Assembly (NCBI GenBank): GCA_003175915.1
Contig: PSRH01000092.1
Span: forward strand, 1 to 6,317
DNA: 6,317 nucleotides
Direction of reading: 5' to 3'
Origin: Candidatus Melainabacteria bacterium
GTDB taxonomy: Bacteria > Cyanobacteriota > Vampirovibrionia > Obscuribacterales > Obscuribacteraceae
Made by a program: the position numbers and the translations under genes. Below are positions 1 to 5,063 of this stretch, in pieces. The notes beneath the pieces were generated by a model. That model had not been told where the DNA came from. It searched no databases and was given only the letters and a program-made list of their open reading frames with translations. The stretch's first letter is position 1, and every line of letters begins with the position of its first letter.

Positions 1-325
1 GACTACGACAGACCAAACTAAGGCAGCCGATCAGACCATGGCGACTACGACAGCACAAACTAAGGCAGTCGAGGAGCCTGAGCTGACTACGCCAGAACAG
101 ATTCGAACCGCTAGGGCTAAGTTGACCAAGACAGAACGAGCCAAGCTGGATAAAGAGGCTGAGCTGGCCGCGAAAGAAAGGAATAAGCTGGCCAAAGAAG
201 CTAAGCTGGCTGAGATAGAAAAGAAAAAGCTGGCTGCGATAGAAAGGACCAAGTTGGCCAGAGAGGCTAAGCTAGCTAGCACAGAACGGAACAAGCTGGC
301 CAAAGAGACTAAGCAGGGTACCGCG
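1..325 (+). repeat. 42-bp (14-codon) intragenic tandem repeat
   Basis: Bases 1-26 match bases 43-68 at 24 of 26 positions, an offset of exactly 42 bp. Further in, Glu-Arg/Glu-Lys unit starts lie at 134, 176, 218, 242 and 284. That gives units of 42, 42, 24 (a shortened unit) and 42 bp, with the next related unit (EQT) at 326. Leucines alternate at 6- and 8-residue spacing, which sums to 14. The period is a multiple of three, so unit gain or loss keeps the reading frame. The array runs off the left edge. Confidence 0.75.
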
Positions 326-601
326 GAACAGACTGAGGCAGCCCCGACTGAACAGACTGCGGAACCCAAGCTCGCTGCCACGGATCAGACTAACCCGGTC
401 GATCAAACTGCTCATGCGATGGAAATGGCAAAATCCGAAGCAACGCAGCTTTTGGATTACGTCATGAATACGATTCTGCGCCAGCGAACCGCTCTTCTCA
501 ATTTGCCTTTGAGCGCTGTGCTACAGGGTCGAGACATTTCGCCCGACAAAAGTGCCGCTGATCATCCAGGTGAAGTAAAACCTGCGGCAACCGAACCGTA
601 G
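2..601 (+). CDS. Repeat-rich helical protein, 5'-truncated by window edge
   Basis: I do not recognise this protein. The frame ending at TAG 599-601 is open back to base 2 and reads TTTDQTKAADQT before the first in-window ATG (38). The sequence on both sides of that ATG belongs to the same repeat, and no Shine-Dalgarno sequence stands before it, so the real start probably lies upstream. Numbering from the ATG at 38, residues 33-96 are Lys/Glu/Ala/Leu-rich 14-residue units of the type ERxKLAKEAKLAxx, predicted to be a long charged helix or coiled coil. Residues 97-124 hold degenerate EQT/DQT motifs like those at the extreme N-terminus. Residues 125-165 look like an ordinary mixed helix (MEMAKSEATQLLDYVMNTIL), and the tail is Pro/Ala-rich. 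No signal peptide or membrane segment is visible in the part present. A second in-frame stop (TAA) follows at once, and the kinase gene starts 9 bases downstream, suggesting one transcript. Repeat expansion makes homology-based naming unreliable. Confidence 0.75.
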   Translation, partial: TTTDQTKAADQTMATTTAQTKAVEEPELTTPEQIRTARAKLTKTERAKLDKEAELAAKERNKLAKEAKLAEIEKKKLAAIERTKLAREAKLASTERNKLAKETKQGTAEQTEAAPTEQTAEPKLAATDQTNPVDQTAHAMEMAKSEATQLLDYVMNTILRQRTALLNLPLSAVLQGRDISPDKSAADHPGEVKPAATEP

Positions 602-610
602 TAAGGAAAA

Positions 611-1723
611 ATGGTGCTTGATTCCGGTCAACTGAAGGAGGCTTTGCCAGAAAGCGACCCAGAAATGGAGGCGCTGGTCCAGGGCCTGCCGTCTGAGTAT
701 GAAATGCTCGGCAAAGTCAGTACAGGTGGCATGGGCAGCATCTGGAAAGTGCGCAATCGCTATACTGGTACCGAAGCTGCAATCAAGATTCTGCATACCG
801 AGGCAGCGCGCAGTCGCGAAGCCATGTCACGCTTTGTCATTGAAGCAAAAGCAGCCAGCACTCTCAAACATCCGAACATTTGTCGCGTCCTAACTTTCGG
901 GGTAACCGAAGGAGGAACGTCGTATTTGATTATGGATTGGATTGAAGGCATAGATCTAGAGCGGAAGTTAAATCGCGATCGTCGAATCACATCCAAGGAG
1001 GCAATTCCAATTTTCCAACAAGTTGCATCCGGGTTGGCTTACGCGCACCAAAACAAACTGGTTCATCGCGATGTGAAGCCACAGAACATCATGCTTTCCA
1101 GAGACAGCCAGGGACGCACGGAAGTGCAAATCGTGGATTTTGGCATAGCCAAGGTGATGGGCAACGAGGAGAATACCGTGCAGGGGCAAGGACTTACTCG
1201 CGAAGGCATGGTCGTGGGAACGCCCTTGTTTATGAGTCCTGAACAAGCGACGGCGGCTAAAGTTGATAACCGTTCAGACATCTATTCGTTCGGCTGCGTT
1301 ATGTACTATGCCCTTACGGGCAAACCTCCGTTTATTGGCGGGTCAGCGATTGAGACAGTTACCAAACATCTCACCGAGCTTCCTGCCGAATTTCCTCCTG
1401 CTTTGAAAGTTCCGGCTGGCCTTAAGACGATCATATTCCGAACTCTCGAGAAGAAGCCAGAAGACCGATACTCGAGCATGGATGAGCTCTTGACTGATCT
1501 GAAAAAGTTGACCAAAGGGGTCAGCATAGAAAGTCGTGAGCACGCCGCCCAGAGGCTGGCCAAGAAGAAAAACATTTTCATTGTATTGTGCTTTATTATT
1601 GGCTTTGCTATTACCTATGCTCTGACCGATTATCTCTTGGGTATGAATAGTCCCCATGCTGCCGTTAAACAAACGCAGGCTCAAGGTGACAAAAAACCGC
1701 CCGAGCGAACCAAGCAACCGTAA
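611..1723 (+). CDS. Membrane-anchored Hanks-type Ser/Thr protein kinase
   Basis: This is a bacterial eukaryotic-like Ser/Thr kinase of the PknB type, transferring phosphate from ATP to Ser/Thr of target proteins. The kinase domain spans about residues 30-300 and looks catalytically complete. It has a glycine loop STGGMGSIW (37-45), ATP-anchoring Lys59, Glu78 of helix C, catalytic loop HRDVKPQN (152-159, an RD kinase), DFG (176-178), SPE in place of APE (209-211), Asp223, and the late Arg286 in EDRYSS. The activation segment contains Thr189, Thr196 and Thr204 as possible autophosphorylation sites. A Lys-rich stretch (318-320) precedes one membrane helix (about 321-343), so the kinase domain should be cytoplasmic with only a short (about 27-residue) Pro/Lys-rich tail outside. 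There are no PASTA or other sensor repeats. An AAGGA at 603-607 lies only 3 bases before ATG 611 (6 before the GTG at 614); starting at either would hardly change the protein. It follows the repeat protein by 9 bp and precedes prmA by 11 bp, probably as an operon. Confidence 0.93.
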   Translation: MVLDSGQLKEALPESDPEMEALVQGLPSEYEMLGKVSTGGMGSIWKVRNRYTGTEAAIKILHTEAARSREAMSRFVIEAKAASTLKHPNICRVLTFGVTEGGTSYLIMDWIEGIDLERKLNRDRRITSKEAIPIFQQVASGLAYAHQNKLVHRDVKPQNIMLSRDSQGRTEVQIVDFGIAKVMGNEENTVQGQGLTREGMVVGTPLFMSPEQATAAKVDNRSDIYSFGCVMYYALTGKPPFIGGSAIETVTKHLTELPAEFPPALKVPAGLKTIIFRTLEKKPEDRYSSMDELLTDLKKLTKGVSIESREHAAQRLAKKKNIFIVLCFIIGFAITYALTDYLLGMNSPHAAVKQTQAQGDKKPPERTKQP

Positions 1724-1734
1724 AAGCTGGATAA

Positions 1735-2637
1735 ATGAAAAAATCAATCGACCTTGAACGGTCCTGGACATCGATCGAATTCGAGACCGATGTCAGTCAA
1801 GAAGAACTAGCATCTTGGCTGATGATTGGCTGTGGCGCGTGCGGATGCGAGGTCAAGAACCTCCCTGGCGGAAAGATCGTTGTTAAGTCGTCGTTCGAGA
1901 CGGATGCATTGAACCCGACGGCTATTAGCGAACTAACTGCGCGCCTGGAAGAATATGGATTTGGCGAGAGTCTGCGTACGTTCCACATTGAGAAATTTGC
2001 CAGCGAAGATTGGCTGGCAAAATGGAAGGAAGGATTCGCGGCATTTCCAGTAGGCAGCAAAATTATCGTCTGTCCCGTATGGCAAAAGGACCAATTCGAA
2101 AATGTAAGGGACGGCAAGTGCGTGATCGTGATCAATCCTGCCATGGCCTTTGGCACTGGCTTGCACGCCACCACGCAGTACTGCTTGAAGACGATCGAGA
2201 AATTTGAGCTCAATAATCGTGTGCTCGATGTCGGCACAGGCAGCGCCATATTATCTATCGCCACGGCGCTTCTCTATCCGAACGCGTCGATCGTCGCTCT
2301 GGACAATAATCCGCAGGCTATAGAGAATGCGAGGGAAAACATCCGATTGAATGGCGTGGAAGATAGAGTCGACCTTATTTTGGCGGAGCCGCAAGTCGTT
2401 CAATCAAGACAGTTTGACACAATTCTCTCCAATATCACTTGCGAAGACATCGTTGCTCTTTTACCTGAATATCTCAGAATGCTCGCCCCTTCAGGCAAAA
2501 TCATTTGTGCTGGTATTCTCAAAGAGAAGCGCCGGCTTCTTGAGCATGCGATCACCGAACACAATCTGCTTATTGTGGACCAAGAAGAGACAGGAGATTG
2601 GCTCGGTACTACTGTATCGAACGAAAACCTTAGTTGA
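1735..2637 (+). CDS. prmA: Ribosomal protein L11 methyltransferase (PrmA family)
   Basis: A SAM-dependent methyltransferase that by family should methylate ribosomal protein L11 in the cytoplasm. Its 300 aa fit the usual length (the E. coli enzyme is about 293). The N-terminal L11-binding-like domain is followed by the family signatures EDWLAKWKEGF (91-101), NPAMAFGTGLHATTQYCL (134-151), SAM motif I VLDVGTGSAILSIA (163-176), ALDNNPQAIENA (188-199; Asp190 fits the ribose-binding acid), and ILSNIT (230-235) before PSGKIICAGIL. Departures from the consensus I know are Ala171 where motif I normally has Gly (GSG), Ala136 instead of Gly, and LHATT instead of THPTT. These are mild and do not look inactivating. 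The N-terminus has three close cysteines (33, 36, 38), unusual for the family. The start at 1735 has only a weak ribosome binding site (TGGA at 1728-1731), so translation may be coupled to the kinase stop 11 bp upstream. The stop is 10 bp from the convergent gene, and I see no clear terminator hairpin between them. Confidence 0.92.
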   Translation: MKKSIDLERSWTSIEFETDVSQEELASWLMIGCGACGCEVKNLPGGKIVVKSSFETDALNPTAISELTARLEEYGFGESLRTFHIEKFASEDWLAKWKEGFAAFPVGSKIIVCPVWQKDQFENVRDGKCVIVINPAMAFGTGLHATTQYCLKTIEKFELNNRVLDVGTGSAILSIATALLYPNASIVALDNNPQAIENARENIRLNGVEDRVDLILAEPQVVQSRQFDTILSNITCEDIVALLPEYLRMLAPSGKIICAGILKEKRRLLEHAITEHNLLIVDQEETGDWLGTTVSNENLS

Positions 2638-2647
2638 AGCTCAAACG

Positions 2648-4096
2648 CTAGTTTTTTAGCTCGATCTCGTAGGCTATCGTCTGCTGACCTTTGGCCGGAA
2701 TGTTGGCGGAGAATTCGAAAGTACGACTATCCTTTTTCACGTAAGGTAAGTCGGAAGAAACAATCTTCCAGGGGCCATAAGTATGCTCGACTGCAGTGAC
2801 CGTGATTGCTGAATCCTTGTGGTTTCTCAGCGAGATCTCGTAAGATTCGCGCCGGACATGATCGTTAATCTGCCGCATATTCGTTTGCTTGCGCTCGCCT
2901 ACTACATCGAAAGCATCTCCTATGTATAACCTCACTTTTTCATCACGAGGCGTGTGGTCAATTTCGTCCTCACCGATAAATTGCAGAGCCGCATCCTTGT
3001 CCCGCTTATATACCCTGACCTTGCCCTTAGGCCAAGGCATACCCAAATGGTTTTCTTCGTTATTGTCGAATTCGAGTTTTACGTGTACTTTGTCCCGATC
3101 TAAGTATCCGGAATATGGAACGTACACTCCTTGCGTTGGCTCGAAAACAAACCGTTTCTTCGTAGGCACATCAGCTGCGTTGAACAAACTCAATTGCTTC
3201 GTCTCGTTATTGTTAACGTCGGTTTTCTCCTTAAGAGAATACAGATGGTATTCCGCAAAAGACTGTTCCTGGAACTGTGGTGCCTTGGCGGCGAATGCAC
3301 CCTCGCTCGCTGCCATATGGTAGGCTTGCGGCTGCACTCTGTGGACATCTCCTGCGATCAACTTCAATGCAGCGTTCTTGAACGAAGCCCCGCTTTGATT
3401 GCTCAATGTCACCCAGCTTGTAAGATCTGTTTTGGTGTCATCCTCATTAATGATCGCAACGTAATCACAGTTCCAGTTCATCCCACCAGTCTGGTATGTA
3501 ATTTCACTCTTGTGTGTCCCGGCCTTATCACAATCGAGCCTCCATAGCAATGAGGGCTTCGATATCAGTCCGCTCGGCAATTCGGCAAGTTCAACTTGTC
3601 CAGAAGGATTGAGAACTACTCCATTAGCGGTTTTTACGACAAGCCCATGATAGCGAGTGGATTCCACGCCGTTAGGTTGTACCACTGTAGACAGTGGCGC
3701 ATTAAGCAATGTACCGGATAACTCATGAACTGTTCTCCCTGGTAAGAACTGCGTAAATTTGACGTTCTTACCGATGGATTTTGAAAGGATGCTGTCTGGA
3801 TCAAGCAGGTCGTATTGATAATTCTGTTCTCTGACAGTGACCGAGTTTGGTGCGGTCAAAGATAGGAAACTTACGGAAGTCGGGTCAATCTTGGCAGCAA
3901 CATCTTCGAACCTGAGAAAATTGCCGCCCTCATTTAGCTTAACCTCACGTATATCCTTGACTAGACCAAAATTCTGGTTGTAAATCGTCAAACTTACTCC
4001 TTTTGACTCGGAGGCACTGACGTTTTCTGCCGCGACTGGATGGATGGGCGTAAAGAGAACGGCTGCCGAAAGGCAAAATGCAACTAAGTAGCGCAT
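2648..4096 (-). CDS. Exported DUF4139 domain-containing protein
   Basis: 482 aa from the preferred ATG (4096-4094). Residues 1-23 form a signal peptide (Arg2, a hydrophobic core, cleavage likely after VAA before ENVS), so the protein should be exported to the periplasm or cell surface. The rest is beta-rich and matches DUF4139/COG5316 proteins as I know them. It has an N-terminal block IYNQNFGLVKDIREVKL with IDPTSVSF (about 37-76), a central WNCDYVAII and LTSWVTLSNQSG (208-236), AGDV (248-251), then LGMPWPKGKVRVYKRD (351-366) and FIGEDEIDHTPRDEKVRLYIGDAFDV (373-398), and finally a W-containing strand and IPAKGQQTIAYEIELK (466-481). Biochemical function is unknown for the family. The TTG at 4102 extends the frame by two residues, but AAGGAAG at 4112-4106 lies 9 bases from the ATG and only 3 from the TTG. 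It stands alone on the minus strand, convergent with prmA. Confidence 0.88.
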   Translation of the reverse strand: MRYLVAFCLSAAVLFTPIHPVAAENVSASESKGVSLTIYNQNFGLVKDIREVKLNEGGNFLRFEDVAAKIDPTSVSFLSLTAPNSVTVREQNYQYDLLDPDSILSKSIGKNVKFTQFLPGRTVHELSGTLLNAPLSTVVQPNGVESTRYHGLVVKTANGVVLNPSGQVELAELPSGLISKPSLLWRLDCDKAGTHKSEITYQTGGMNWNCDYVAIINEDDTKTDLTSWVTLSNQSGASFKNAALKLIAGDVHRVQPQAYHMAASEGAFAAKAPQFQEQSFAEYHLYSLKEKTDVNNNETKQLSLFNAADVPTKKRFVFEPTQGVYVPYSGYLDRDKVHVKLEFDNNEENHLGMPWPKGKVRVYKRDKDAALQFIGEDEIDHTPRDEKVRLYIGDAFDVVGERKQTNMRQINDHVRRESYEISLRNHKDSAITVTAVEHTYGPWKIVSSDLPYVKKDSRTFEFSANIPAKGQQTIAYEIELKN

Positions 4097-4105
4097 GTTC
4101 AATAT

Positions 4106-4112
4106 CTTCCTT
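4106..4112 (-). promoter_or_regulatory. Shine-Dalgarno of the DUF4139 gene
   Basis: Read on the minus strand, AAGGAAG ends 9 bases before ATG 4096-4094 and 3 bases before the TTG at 4102-4100. The spacing favours the ATG and removes the first two residues (TTG, AAC) of the longer reading. Confidence 0.7.
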
Positions 4113-4173
4113 GTGGTGAGCTTCTAAAAGTCTTTCAAAAGTTGGGATAGTTGGCTAGTACTTGTGACCAATA

Positions 4174-4187
4174 GGGCGCAAACGCCC
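4174..4187. repeat. Short GC hairpin GGGCG-CAAA-CGCCC
   Basis: A perfect 5-bp GC stem with a 4-base loop, followed on the plus strand by a second small stem (CCA/CGC with TGG/GCG around AAGA, 4187-4204). No T-run follows on either strand, so it is not a terminator. It sits about 80 bp upstream of the DUF4139 start and could fall in that gene's promoter or leader. Confidence 0.35.
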
Positions 4188-4281
4188 ACCCCGCAAGAGC
4201 GTGGAAATAGCATAAGAGTTACTTCCTACAAATACTCCCTTTAAATTACTTGTTTGTCCGGAAGGGAAACTTCAGATGAGC

Positions 4282-4296
4282 TTCAGGGTAATTCCG
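4282..4296 (+). repeat. 15-bp direct repeat, copy 1
   Basis: TTCAGGGTAATTCCG occurs here and again at 4988-5002 on the same strand, about 700 bp apart, bracketing most of the gene-free region. A 15-base exact match within a window this small is unlikely by chance. I see no extended similarity on either side. Confidence 0.6.
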
Positions 4297-4495
4297 GTTT
4301 CGTGAATTGGGTAGCTTGCCAACATTGTTTGTGAGATCTTTCGGTAATTTGATGAGGTTTTTGTCGTCGACGATTAATTCTCAGAGTGCATCGTTTCTTT
4401 TGATATCAGAACTGGTATGTTGGTAATGAGATGCGGTTAATGCGTCTCGATCCGATGTAATCGTCGGTGTCTGAAGTTATCTCAACTTACTAACC

Positions 4496-4532
4496 AAAAA
4501 AATGGCGTATGAGCGAGTATCGGTGCGCTCAT
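4496..4532 (-). terminator. Possible minus-strand terminator
   Basis: ATGAGCG (4509-4515) and CGCTCAT (4526-4532) are a perfect 7-bp inverted repeat with a 10-base loop. On the minus strand the stem is followed by six bases and then seven T (complement of A 4496-4502). The gap between stem and T-run and the modest stem make this a weak candidate. If real, it would end a minus-strand transcript coming from the small reading frames at 4658-4862. Confidence 0.3.
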
Positions 4533-4608
4533 TCTGTGAACATGCGTTATGTCAAAGGCGCGGAGTTAATTTTCCGATGGCGCCATTGCTAAAGAAAGTG
4601 CCATTCTT

Positions 4609-4630
4609 GCCACCACTACCGCCACCACTA
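4609..4630. repeat. 12-bp tandem repeat, two copies
   Basis: GCCACCACTA occurs at 4609-4618 and 4621-4630, a 12-bp period. One minus-strand frame reads it as Gly/Ser-rich codons and one plus-strand frame as Thr/Ala-rich codons. Neither frame is part of a convincing gene. Confidence 0.6.
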
Positions 4631-4657
4631 AAATAGAAGTCAGCGGTAACACAGATT

Positions 4658-4723
4658 TCAAAGGACTTTGCCCAACTTCCGGTACTGCAGACTTTCCATC
4701 TTATGGCTTGAGGTTTCAATCAT
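4658..4723 (-). CDS. Possible 21-aa ORF with strong ribosome binding site
   Basis: Minus-strand ATG at 4723-4721, TGA at 4660-4658, reading MIETSSHKMESLQYRKLGKVL. It is preceded by AAGGAA (complement of 4731-4736) at 7-base spacing, a near-ideal Shine-Dalgarno. Its first 8 bases overlap the end of the upstream minus-strand frame that stops at 4716-4718, an arrangement typical of translational coupling. I recognise no family. It could equally be the start of a longer gene broken by a frameshift, because another minus-strand frame just downstream reads a hydrophobic stretch (SVLPLTSILVVAVVVARMAL) ending in TAA. Existence as a gene is doubtful. Confidence 0.25.
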   Translation of the reverse strand: MIETSSHKMESLQYRKLGKVL

Positions 4724-4862
4724 GGTTCAGTTCCTTGTCAAAGTCATCAAAACTAAGGTTAGAACCGTCTGCCAACAGGTAAGCGCGAACAAAGACGTTG
4801 TCGTTCTGGTCAAGCGCCGGTCGTTCGTATACTGCCAATGTCTTGCCCAGGGGTGCTGCCAC
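4716..4862 (-). pseudogene. Minus-strand coding remnant or 48-aa ORF
   Basis: From a possible GTG (4862-4860) to TGA (4718-4716) the minus strand reads a natural-looking acidic peptide, including LAVYERPALDQNDNVFVRAY and SNLSFDDFDKELNHD. Many codons follow the purine-N-pyrimidine pattern of real genes (GAC, AAC, GTC, GGT, GAT). The frame is open upstream only to 4901, where a stop (complement of 4902-4904) ends it, and no good ribosome binding site precedes the GTG. Downstream in the same frame, after TGA and a nearby TAA, the reading continues as a hydrophobic segment to a third stop. This suggests the C-terminal part of a decayed membrane or secreted protein. I do not recognise the family. 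The plus-strand frame over the same bases looks like its antisense shadow. Confidence 0.3.
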
Positions 4863-4925
4863 ACACGACTCTTGAAGCGCTAAGTGCTTGGGTCGACGGT
4901 CTCAAACCGGTGATTTCAGCCTTGA

Positions 4926-4944
4926 GGCGGATATGCGATCCGCC
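4926..4944. repeat. Strong hairpin GGCGGAT-ATGCG-ATCCGCC
   Basis: A perfect 7-bp inverted repeat with a 5-base loop, about 120 bp upstream of the first Cys-rich gene. It is enclosed by a second 7-bp inverted repeat, TCAAACC (4902-4908) with GGTTTGA (4968-4974). No T-run follows, so a leader structure or protein-binding site is more likely than a terminator. Confidence 0.5.
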
Positions 4945-4987
4945 ACATCTCAATTACTGTCCACATTGGTTTGAAACCGCATCAAAA

Positions 4988-5002
4988 TTCAGGGTAATTC
5001 CG
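4988..5002 (+). repeat. 15-bp direct repeat, copy 2
   Basis: Second copy of TTCAGGGTAATTCCG (first copy 4282-4296). Here the AGGGTAAT part also forms the left arm of the inverted repeat at 4991-5033, just before the Cys-rich gene. Confidence 0.6.
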
Positions 5003-5033
5003 CTGTTGTTTAGAAGCAAGTGGGTATTACCCT
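4991..5033 (+). promoter_or_regulatory. Inverted repeat in leader of first Cys-rich gene
   Basis: AGGGTAAT (4991-4998) and ATTACCCT (5026-5033) are a perfect 8-bp inverted repeat with a 27-base loop. The right arm lies inside its own small dyad, GGGTA-T-TACCC (5022-5032). The element ends about 30 bases before the chosen start codon (5064) and 15 before its ribosome binding site, a position suited to an operator or an RNA leader structure. No known riboswitch is recognised. Confidence 0.35.
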
Positions 5034-5047
5034 TATTGAACAGCAAT

Positions 5048-5053
5048 GAGAGG
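5048..5053 (+). promoter_or_regulatory. Shine-Dalgarno selecting start at 5064
   Basis: GAGAGG lies 10 bases before ATG 5064. The upstream in-frame ATG at 5046 has no purine-rich site before it, and GAGAGG would fall inside its coding sequence. Choosing 5064 also makes the N-terminus align with the downstream paralogue: 23 versus 22 residues up to the first conserved Cys. Confidence 0.6.
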
Positions 5054-5063
5054 TATTGATCGC

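Larger units (their letters stand above)
4097..5063. other. Long divergent intergenic region with gene remnants
   Basis: This 967-bp stretch lies between the start of the minus-strand DUF4139 gene and the first Cys-rich gene on the plus strand, so it should contain promoters for both. I could not find a convincing -35/-10 pair for either. Open frames are short and contradict each other: plus-strand 4668-4883 is the codon-aligned antisense of the minus-strand fragment at 4716-4901, and a plus-strand frame running to the TGA at 5057-5059 overlaps the next gene. The region contains separate small repeats and hairpins, listed individually. It is best described as regulatory and decayed DNA. No transposase, integrase or tRNA is visible. 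Confidence 0.6.

Noticed and set aside
31..381. Minus-strand 116-aa Ala/Ser/Leu-rich open frame
   Set aside because: It is the antisense of the Lys/Glu/Ala/Leu repeat. Its low complexity mirrors the repeat codons and there is no supporting start signal.
1343..2264. Long minus-strand open frames over the kinase and prmA genes
   Set aside because: They are shadows of strongly conserved plus-strand genes.
2618..2670. Possible bidirectional terminator between prmA and the DUF4139 gene
   Set aside because: There are short A and T runs around 2622-2656, but the only stem is about three pairs plus a wobble, too weak to call.
2889..3547. Plus-strand open frames inside the DUF4139 gene
   Set aside because: They lie antisense to a well-supported coding sequence with clear family motifs and show no domain of their own.
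4111..4260. Promoter for the DUF4139 gene
   Set aside because: The best spaced pair on the minus strand (TTGCGG, 17 bases, TATTGG) matches only half of each consensus hexamer.
4668..4883. Plus-strand 71-aa open frame
   Set aside because: It is codon-aligned antisense to the more protein-like minus-strand frame, has no ribosome binding site, and has an odd Val/Cys-rich composition.
4838..5059. Plus-strand 73-aa open frame before the Cys-rich gene
   Set aside because: It has no Shine-Dalgarno, many rare codons (TTA, AGG, AGA), overlaps the hairpins and the next gene's ribosome binding site, and matches no family I know.
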